A stretch of DNA of 64,000 bases. Origin: Chloranthus sessilifolius. Lineage: Eukaryota; Streptophyta; Magnoliopsida; Chloranthales; Chloranthaceae. Positions 55,549 to 64,000 of the stretch are shown here, in pieces. The DNA is taken from positions 124,152,831 through 124,216,830 of the forward strand of contig CM037585.1 in the NCBI GenBank assembly GCA_021018995.1, given 5' to 3'. Below the pieces are notes generated by a model, which worked only from the letters and a program-made list of their open reading frames with translations, ran no database searches and was not told where the DNA came from. How positions within the stretch are numbered: position 1 is the first letter of the stretch; every line of letters starts with the position of its first letter. A program made the translations under genes and the position numbers.

Positions 55549-56730
55549 CTTATCATGATCACATTATTTATACATCGAATATCAAATGACATATTATTGA
55601 ATTTTCCCTACCTCTTACGAAAACACGTCAATCGCGCAAAACAGAGTAAGGATCCTTACGCATATATCCGATTCATAACCTACATTCCAAGGTATTCAAA
55701 GGTTACTAATGAGTACTTATAAGATCACACCAAATATTTGAAAGATTCTCGAAGAAAAATCCAAAATAGCCTAGACTCGCTTAGTCGCGTGTGCGAGTTC
55801 CAAGGTAGCGCGAGCGAGTCACATGGCACCCCACAATCTCACGAGCTCACTCGAGCCTCTGTGCTCTCTTACTTTATCTCATTCCCACATCTTGAGACAG
55901 TCGCGCGCGCGAGTTCTAAGGTCGCGCAAGCGACTTCTCAGAGTCATACTCAGTCGCGCAAGCAACTGTTCACAAGTGGTTTTCACACCTATTCTGAAGC
56001 CTAGCTCACATGGAGTTTCTTCTCATAATCTTGCTTTCTTTCCTTCCCCCCGTTTTACCTAACTCTTATCTATATGAAATGCAACATTTCTAAGGCATTT
56101 ATTGCCTTCATTTATCAACATTAATTCACAATTAATGCACTCAAAATTACATGATCTTACCTTGTTAATCTTTATGAATTTTTGATCGAATGAACGCAGC
56201 AATCGATGCCTCCTTCACACGAATCGAAAAGGCTTGAGGCCCGCCTTCTCACAAGCATATCGGGATGTATGTAACATTCGAATCTCTCTTAGCATACACA
56301 CGTCCTCGACTCCTCACACTCTACGGTGATTTAGATAGATTCTAGCAAAGGGCTTCTAAAGATGGTTCTTACTCTTTTTACAAATTGAACTCGATGCTCT
56401 AACCATCAAGATCTTGCACAAATTAACAAGGAGAACCCTCTTGCATGGCACATCACTCGCGAGCTCTCTCTCTTCTATTTACAAGAAATTTCAAAGGCAA
56501 TGGCATAGAAAAGGGTTTACACTTCTTTTATACACTTGGTTGACTTCCTTGTGAAGCACACACAACCATACTTGGTGTTTCACACATAGTTTGGTTTGCT
56601 TGCAAACCCCATATACACAACTTTAAGTGTTCATTCATCCTCACTCGTTCCAACGATCCTCTCACACCCTAAGTGATTCTGTCAAATCCGGAACGGTACA
56701 ATGCGCAGCACCGACAAGTACACCTATACA
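54231..56730 (-). mobile_element. Element D, 5' LTR (right copy)
   Basis: About 2.5 kb; its U5 end on the minus strand is GGGCTGTCACA. It matches 42546-46856 minus the insertion. The outer end diverges from the left copy after GTACACCTATA, losing about 40 bp including TGTAACACCCC, so the boundary is approximate and no target duplication was found. It carries the hairpin (54461-54501), the acidic frame (about 54605-54707), the minisatellite and the CG-rich words (55780-55990). Confidence 0.9.
55300..55560. repeat. CA-rich minisatellite and (CA)n in D right LTR
   Basis: ACGCTTATCATGTTCACAC-type units followed by an uninterrupted (CA)n at about 55511-55545. The left LTR lacks the long CA run. 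Confidence 0.88.
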
Positions 56731-57271
56731 CCTTATTTTTATAGTGACGAGGTCAGCTCCAATTAATGCCATTATATAAATTAGATCATGATTGTCAACA
56801 TATAAGCCATGTGGCACACACATTTGATTAATCCAAGTCAACTAGTAGCCTATTATTAACACGCCTTTCTAATCATTGATTAGTGCACATTAATTTTAAC
56901 CATTAAAACAAAAATGGACAACTGTTCATCTCAAAATGCATATACAATATGATTCAGATCCTCCAATAACTTTTAGGCCCACTTTTGTTCCATATATTAA
57001 CTATTATATAGTGACTTGGATTGTTGAAAGCTATTTGTCACGGCCTAATGAGCAGATACTCTTGGGTTAATGCCTTTAACAGCAATCATGTGTCATTATT
57101 CTATAATTTATATAAGCCAAAGACCTAACTGAGATCCAACCAAGACCTAGATCTAGACCTAGACTCGATTCCAAGCTCAGGCAACCTTAAATAAAAAATC
57201 TAGCTCAATTTTGGTTTGGGTCACACTCCACTCATACCCTGCCGGATTCGATTCATTTGCACTACTAAAAG
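56731..57271. other. Intergenic, nothing recognised
   Basis: AT-rich, no coding or repeat signature beyond a possible TSD word at its end (57264-57271). Confidence 0.45.
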
Positions 57272-57571
57272 TTAGGGCTGTCAATGGGCCAGGTCGGGTC
57301 AAAATTTTGGCTGCCCAATAAAAAAATCGCAATTGCCCTACCTGACCAGTGGTGCATCTAACCGGACCTAGTAAAAACCCTTATTTTTATATTTTTTAGA
57401 TATAAAATATCGGGTCAAGCCGACCCAGAAAATACCCAACCCTACAATACCTTTTAGTCGACCCAACCTGAAGGTCGGATCGGATGTCTCATGCCCGACC
57501 CGGCACAATGGGTCAAGTTTATGTACGGTGTCAGGTCAGAAATGGGGCCGATCCGATCCGTTGACAGCTCT
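57272..57571 (+). mobile_element. hAT-type MITE with target-site duplication
   Basis: A 300-bp element starting TTAGGGCTGTCAATGGGCC and ending CCGTTGACAGCTCT (inverted AGAGCTGTCAACGG). It is flanked by the 8-bp duplication ACTAAAAG (57264-57271 and 57572-57579). Inside are GGGTCGGGTC-type words. Eight-base duplications and these ends fit non-autonomous hAT elements. Related fragments lie at 36270-36610 and 40950-41215. Confidence 0.88.
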
Positions 57572-57729
57572 ACTAAAAGCACACTCGTGACACTAAAAAA
57601 CGCAGGGACACTTCACTTTTTAGGGTATCTTTTAGCACCTTTTCCGCTGAAAAATGCTTAGTTTAGGCATGCAAGATTTATAAACCTAAATAACATGTGA
57701 TTGACCCGCATGGCTTCTTGTCAAAGATA

Positions 57730-57966
57730 CTACGCAATAACTGTAGCCAATTTCATTTTCTCTTCCAAAGCCAAAAGACAGCCGAGAAGCAATATTTTTA
57801 GGAGGACTACTTCAACAGTTGAATTTGACTTGTAAACCTTAGAAACTCCAATGGGAAGCAATATTTTTATGAGTACTACTTCAACAGTTGAATTTGACTT
57901 ATAAACCTTAGAAGCTCCATTGGGTAGTTCTGTTTGCGCGAATGCGTTCTCTAAAAGCGCCCACAT
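57730..57966 (-). other. Unassigned open frame with an internal 75-bp duplication
   Basis: A 78-codon minus frame in which a 25-residue unit (KVYKSNSTVEVVLLKILL type) occurs twice because 75 bp are tandemly duplicated (57784-57858 and 57859-57925). The unit length keeps the frame. No domain was recognised. It may be an exon fragment. Confidence 0.35.
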
Positions 57967-58019
57967 GTACGGCCCTTTAAAAATTGTTAATCGCTTCAGA
58001 TTTTATGATTAAGAGGAAT

Positions 58020-58290
58020 TACACCCTATTCTATCACAAAATGGATCTTGAGATTATATCTTACAATCAATTTTTTATTTTATATCTCACTAATCCGCAA
58101 TAAATGTCCTTTATGTGCAATGGCGCACATTATGCTCAAACGTGATTTTAGAGCCATATTTTGGGAATATGTGAGATGTGGAATCAAAAAGTGATTGTCT
58201 TTTAGGTGCAATGTGACCTCAAGATCTTTATATAGAAGATCTCGGTGAAACAAGATGTCCAACATATAATTTGAGGCGATCAATGACTTT
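58020..58290. mobile_element. Foldback MITE fragment 6
   Basis: AAAATGGATCTTGAGATTAT on the left and GACCTCAAGATCTT on the right are inverted matches, and GGAATATGTGAGATGTGGAA matches MITE 2 (GGAATATGTGCCACGTGGAA). A degenerate member of the same family. Confidence 0.6.
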
Positions 58291-58823
58291 AAAGAGGTTT
58301 CGAGGTAGGTAGGTAGGTACTTTCAGAGAACACGTGGATACCTTTAGAGCTACCCAACGCTATTTTTGGGAACCTGATAAAAGCTCTGGTGCAACAGAGC
58401 CTACAACCGGGTAAATTGTAGAGGCCTTCTCCTTCACTTGTATGCGCCATGTCCTCGAGCTTCCGCAAATATTCTATCTTCTTACATCTTTTGAGTAATA
58501 AAACGTCGTTTAAAATCTCGTTTGTTTTAAAGATCATCTCCAACCCAGCTTCTTCTGGCCCTTGTAACGGCTACTTTTGTTATTTGAAGAACCTCTTGCT
58601 CCCTTTTCAATCCACTTTTTCACACTATAGGATTAGAAGAGTGGGTTTCATTCTTTAAATTTGAAGTCACTATTTTCACACTTTAAAAATTAATTAAAAA
58701 ATATAAAATCTTAAAATTTGAAGAGTACGATTAGAGAATCCTACTATCCTCACCTCTCCAAACTCTAGCCCACTCTTCAAATGTGTGTCACATCATCTAA
58801 CAGATAATTTTGAAGAGGTGGAT
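58291..58823. other. Intergenic, no firm gene
   Basis: Contains an 84-codon minus frame (58289-58543) with no recognised motif. The rest is AT-rich. Confidence 0.4.
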
Positions 58824-59610
58824 TGTGTTAGAATAATTGGTTCGGGTTACAAGAAAAAATAAAATTTAGAATGAAGAAATACGCAGATTCGATTCGAGAC
58901 ACGTTGAATATCGTTGTCTTTAAATCGAGATTTGCCCCTAGCTACCATTATGATCAAGTGGTCACCAATAGATTACTGGCAAATCAGTTTTAGGATACAA
59001 TGAACTGACAGCGTATTTGTGTGATTAGATTTGGTGAATCTGATCACGCAACCAAAACACCAAATAGCACTAAGGAACTCTCAAACGAAACTTTAAAATC
59101 TGAAAAATAGAATAGAAAATGCTATGGTAAAAATCAGGGTCTCGGGTCCCTTTTATAGAAATAAACAGGTGTAAATTAACGGACATATCCGTTAAAAGAA
59201 ACTGAACGGACATATCCATTTACAAAGGAGTGATTTAAAATTTAAATGAAAATAAAATTGTAAAATTGCGATTATTCTTTTGTTCCAAAAATTAACTAAT
59301 TGCGCCTCATCGCCACGCCACATACATGTGCATGTGCTCATGCCCGTCCCGACCCGACCCGACCCGACTCGGCTCGGTACGCGCGCGCGTGTGTGTGTCT
59401 GATAAAGTACATGGCGACAGAAACCACAAAATTCGATCCCCTGGGTGAAGGCTACAAGCCTTGAGCCAAACTTTCAAAACATAATTCAAAACCCAAAACT
59501 TATTCAAATGATGTGAGACTATTCACCACAAAGTAAAAAATAAAACAAAGTTATATTTCAAAATTGTTGGACAAAAAATAAAATAAAGTTATATTTTAAA
59601 ATTTTCAACA
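58824..59610 (-). mobile_element. Element H (Ty1/copia), 3' LTR
   Basis: The inner boundary is clear: on the minus strand TGTTGAAAATTTT follows the polypurine tract TTTGTGGGGGAT. The outer boundary near 58824 is a guess from a TG at GATTGTGTTAG. A TATA box (minus TTCTATAAAAGGG, 59148-59160) sits inside, as expected of a copia promoter. The other LTR is outside the window. Confidence 0.65.
59148..59160 (-). promoter_or_regulatory. TATA box of element H LTR
   Basis: Minus strand TTCTATAAAAGGG, a near-consensus plant TATA box. Confidence 0.6.
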
Positions 59611-59624
59611 ATCCCCCACAAATT
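59611..59624 (-). other. Polypurine tract of element H
   Basis: Minus strand TTTGTGGGGGAT just before TGTTG, a typical copia arrangement. Confidence 0.8.
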
Positions 59625-60224
59625 TTAAAATATCTAATAATCTCCCACTATTTTAAAATATAAAATAGAGCAAAGTTAGAAATATGTGCATAAATAAAAT
59701 GTCTTATAGACTTGAATTTTCACTTTAGTGAAAATAATTCAAAGTTTGACAAGGTCTTTAGTGAAACTAAATCTTGAACTAATGATCTTATACGATAAAT
59801 CGGAACTATTTCATACACGTATTTCACATATTTGGTATTCAATAAATAGGTTAGCACATTTAGGCTCTATGCTAGTACCCTGATTTCCATAAGTGTTTAT
59901 GAGATAAAGTCATGTCTCATTAAAAGCGGCTCCACCTTCACACTTATATAGGTAGACCTATATGAGATGTCCCTGTAACTTTAATATTTCAACACAAAAG
60001 TGTTATATGACTATTAAAAGCAATGTTCAACCTCCCTTTATCCATTACAAGTAAAACACTACCCTCCTGGGATGTATATGATATTTATTTCTCATCAATG
60101 TAGTGCCTTTTAGCCGCCACATATTTACAACTTATTTTTTCCTTTGAACCTAAACATTGACTAAATAAATATTAGGTAGGGTTCCCATCATAAGTGGTTG
60201 TGTAGGTTTAATGGTTTTAAACAC
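59625..60224 (-). other. Element H 3' non-coding region
   Basis: AT-rich sequence between the RNase H end and the polypurine tract. No gene is visible. Confidence 0.5.
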
Positions 60225-63200
60225 ATCCCGATTGATGTCTTATAAATCTCATCTCTGCCAAGGCCTTTAGTAAACAGATCCATCGAATTTTCCACAAACC
60301 TAACCTCAATTACTGAGATTACTTCATTTCTAAGTAATTATTTTATATAGCTATGTCTTAAACCAATCTGTCTATTTTTACCATTATACGTTTGACTATA
60401 AGTCTTTGATAAAGTTGTTTCACTATCACAATATATAGAGATAGGTGACAAGGGTTTAATCATAATTGAAATTTCTATTAGTAAATTTTTTAATCATTTC
60501 GCTTATTTTTCACTTGCCGCTAAGGCAATAAATTCCGATTCCATAGTAGAATGTGTGATGCAAGTTTACTTCTTTGATTCCCATGAGATCACAACACCTC
60601 CAAATATGAATATCCATCCACTTGTGGATTTTAATTCATCTGAATTAGATATTCAACTTGCATCGCTATATCCTTCTAAAACTTGAGGATATTCAGAAAA
60701 TGCAAACCATAACTAATAGTATTTTTTAAATATCTAAAAACATGAGATATGACATTCCAATTAACATAATTAGGATTACTTATAAATCTACTTAACTTAT
60801 TTACTGTAAATGCAATGTCTGGCATTGTAAAGTGCATTGCATACATAAGGCTACCAATAACCCTTGAATATTCTAACTGTTGCACACATCTTCCATCATT
60901 TTTAGATAGCTTAATACTAATATTTAAAGGTGTATTGGTAGGTTTTAAATCAAAATAATTGAATCTTTTTAAAATCTTTTCAACATAATGAGATTGAGTT
61001 AAAGTTAACGTATTCTCATTTCTTATAATTTTGATTTCCAAAATTACATCTGCCTATTCCATGTCTTTCATGCTAAAAGATGAACTTAAGAAATTTTTAG
61101 TTTCTAAAATAACTTCTAAATTAGTTTCAAAAATAAGTAAATCATCTACATAAATACATATTATAACATCATAATTATTAGAAAATTTATAATACATACA
61201 TTTATCTACTTCATTAGTTTTGAAACCAAATTTAGTAATTATATTATTAAACTTTTCATGCCACTATTTTGGTGTTTGTTTTAATTCATATAGTGATTTA
61301 ATAAGTTGACAAACTTTCTTTTCTTGTCCAGGTAGAACAAACCCTTCTAATTGTTTCATATAGACCTCTTCTTGTAAATCACCATTTAAGAAGGGGATTT
61401 TAACATCCATTTGATGAATTTTTAACCTGTTTATAGTGGCTAGTGCAATTAGAAGTCTTATGATAGAAATTCTAGCAACGGATGCGTAGGTTTCAAAATA
61501 ATCAATACCTTCTTTTTGTCTATATCCTTTGGCAATCAATCTTGTCCTAAATTTCTCAATAGTTTCATCTGTTCTGATTTTCTTTTAAATATCCATTTAC
61601 ATCCTATGGATTTTAATCCTTCGGATAAGTCTACCAATTTTCATGTTTTGTTACCCATTATTGAATTCATTTAATCATTGATAGCTTCTTTTCAAAAGAT
61701 ACTATCTCTATATTTCATGACATCGTTAAAATTTATAGGATCATCGTCTACATTTAGACATAAATGTTTCTTAGTACTTTTGGTCATATTTTCTTCAATT
61801 AAATAGATATAATAGCATTCTGAAATACTAGTTTCAAATCGTTGACGTTTACTTCGTTGAGGTTCAATGATGACCTCTTCATTACTTGAAGATTCAATAA
61901 TTTCTTTAGATTTAGAAGATTTTTCATCTTCATAAGTTTTACTTTCAATATTTAATTTATTAGATAGAGTAGTGAACTTAGATTCATAAAATATAGCATC
62001 TCTAGATTCTATTATAGTATTTTATTCATAGTATCATTAGATTCCATAACTAGAAATCTGTAAGTTTTACATTTTTTTGCATAGCCAACAAACGCACATT
62101 CAATAGGTCTAAGGCTTATCTTAGGTATTTTAGGATCTACTAATTTAACAAGTGCGCTACACTCCCACACTTTAAAATAGGTTTTCTATTCTTCCAAAGT
62201 TCATAAGGTGCAGTTAAAGGTTTCTTATGTAAAATTTTATTCAAAATATGAGTAGCAGTTAACAAAGCTTCACCCCATAAATTTTTATTTGAATTAACGT
62301 TGGCCAACATTGCATTAGTTATTTATACTAATATTCTATTTTTTCTTTTTGCAACTCCATTTTGTTGCGGCGTGTAAGGGGCTATTACCTTATAACAAAT
62401 TTTATGAATTTCACAGAAATCAGAGAACTCATTTGACATGTATTTTCCATCCCTATCAGATCTAATGGTTTTTATTCTTTTATTTAATTAATTTTCTACT
62501 AATGCTTTATAAACTTTAAATTTTTCAAAAGCCTCATTTTTTGTGTTTAATAAATAAATATGAGCATATTTTAAAAAATCATCTATAAAAGTAATAAAAT
62601 ATTTTTTCCCTCCTCTAGTAGGAATATTATTTAAATCACAGATATCACTATATATTAAATCTAATAAATATGAATTTTTTATTACACTAGGAAATGACTT
62701 TCTAGTAATTTAATCTTAGCACATACACTACAAGCATTACTATCAAAATATTCATATTTAGGAATTAAATTTAAATTAGTCATGCATTTTATCTATTGAT
62801 AATTAATATATCCTAATCTATCATGCTATAAATCAGAAACAGAGACCGAGTAAGAAGAAGAAGAAATTTTATTAATTGGATCAATTATATTTAATTTGAA
62901 CATGCCTCTTAGGGCATATCATTTCCCAACAAATTCACCATTCTTGGATAAGATAAACTTATCCGATTCAAATACAAGTTTGAAACCATGCTTAATTAGT
63001 AAACCACCCGATACAAGATTCTTGCAACTGTCGAGTGCATAGAGCACATCAATAAGCGTCACGACTTTTTCAGATATGAAATTTAATTTTACTTTTCCAT
63101 GCCCTATAATCTTTGCCGTAGATGAGTTCCCCATGGAGAGATCTTGATCATCATCAGCTTTATCATACATCACAAACATGTCACGATTATTACAGACATA

Positions 63201-63300
63201 TTTTGTGGCACCTTGTCGATCCACCATTCATTGATGTTTCCAATCAGATTTACCTCCGAAAGAACGGCTACAAAGTTGTTTTTTTCTTTTACTATATTCG
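60225..63300 (-). pseudogene. pol of element H (Ty1/copia: PR-INT-RT-RH), broken
   Basis: The minus strand shows copia order, with integrase before reverse transcriptase. The protease region has GATKYVCNNRDMF and LIDVLYALDSCKNL. Integrase has APYTPQQNGVAKRKNR and LWGEALLTATHILNK. Reverse transcriptase has KGYRQKEGIDYFETYASVAR, HQMDVKIPFLNGDLQEEVYM and an intact CIYVDDLLI. RNase H ends with SRVIGSLMYAM, YLKNTISYGLHF and MDLFTKALAEMRF. Many stops and frameshifts interrupt it, with the longest clean parts at 61264-61539 and 60676-61041. The clade was not assigned. Confidence 0.9.
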
Positions 63301-64000
63301 CTTGATTCTTCAATTTTTTAAAGAGGCGACATCCCGTTTGAAGTGTCCGGGTTTCCCACAGTGACAACATCCACCGGTTTTTGGTACCATAGTCTTAACG
63401 AATTTTTTATTCTCCTTGGATTGAGAATATCCTTTCTTCCTCTTCTTTGATGGTCCACTAACCTTAAACTCAACCAAGTGTGCCTTTGATGTCATATCAA
63501 TGTGATCTTCGATTTTGTTCATAACTGAAGATTTTTCCTCAATATGTAAATAAAGAAGAAGATTTTTCATAGAAATCTTCTAAATATTATGCTTAAATAT
63601 TTTTCGGTAATCTTTCTAAGATGGAGGCAACTTGACTATTACCGTACTAACCAGAAAATCCTCATCGAAATGAGAACCATTAGCGATCATATAATTTATA
63701 ATCACTTGAAAATCATACACTTGGCTAAGAATTGATTTATTATCGACCATCTTAAAATTAAAAAATTGACTGATTATGTAATAATTATACCTTGCATCTT
63801 TAGTTTTGTATTTCTTCTCGAGTGCGTTCCAGAGTTCCTTGGATGTGTTGTAGGCGTGATAGACGTCGAACAACGAAACCGATAAAGCATTCAGAATGTA
63901 ACCCTTACAAGTGTAGTGGTCTTCTTCCCATTTCTACTTTTTTCGGCCTTTATTGAGTATTGATGATTCGGTAACAGTTGGGCACGAATTCGTAATAACA
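63301..64000 (-). pseudogene. gag of element H (partial, runs off window)
   Basis: Copia Gag of the UBN2 type: KELWNALEKKYKTKDARYNY, SQFFNFKMVDNKSILSQVYD, LVSTVIVKLPPS, then a basic stretch SKKRKKGYSQSKENKKFVK and a zinc knuckle CCHCGKPGHFKRDV whose last Cys is Val. The start lies beyond position 64000. A frameshift falls near 63600. Confidence 0.85.

Overview
The window is nuclear DNA of a flowering plant. The evidence is one intron-containing plant gene of the DUF1221/protein-kinase type, with everything else made of plant-type transposable elements: Ty3/gypsy chromovirus-like LTR elements, a Ty1/copia element, a FAR1-related Mutator-like element and many foldback MITEs. I cannot name the species. 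Nothing prokaryotic or organellar is present.

Layout. (A) 1-8991 is a minus-strand gypsy element with 3.4 kb LTRs and only a broken gag between them. The left LTR is cut by the window edge. (E) 8992 to about 15245 is old degraded sequence holding remnants of a minus-strand retroelement and several degenerate repeat arrays. (F) About 15250-18930 is a Mutator-like element with a broken FAR1/FHY3-type transposase on the minus strand. (G) 18931-31710 is a complete plus-strand gypsy element with a perfect 5-bp target duplication. 31716-37000 is intergenic DNA packed with foldback MITEs, tandem duplications and microsatellites. 37158-40708 is the only host gene: three exons encoding a DUF1221 protein with a kinase fold that has lost key catalytic residues. 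40709-42545 is more MITE-rich spacer. (D) 42546-56730 is a second complete gypsy element, on the minus strand, with a 1.8 kb insertion in its left LTR. 56731-58823 is spacer with a clean hAT-type MITE. (H) About 58824-64000 is a minus-strand Ty1/copia element running off the right edge.

Most interesting content. G and D share features that I do not recall as a described package. First, an apparent phase-1 intron lies between the gag zinc knuckle and the protease, at the same codon position in both. Second, an additional sense ORF of about 415-445 codons lies 3' of pol, with a proline/serine-rich start, a conserved core and an acidic tail. Third, that extra ORF is preceded by a TATA box and a cluster of CpG-rich palindromic words. 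The words differ between G and D but match those in each element's own LTR. Fourth, the LTRs of A, D and G, otherwise unlike each other, share an ordered block: a small hairpin plus a GACTATACGTCACAGGT-like motif, then (in D and G) a short conserved acidic reading frame, then a second hairpin with compensatory changes. All copies here are mutated and look inactive.

All positions, frames and motifs were read by eye. Family names rest on recognised motifs, with no database search.
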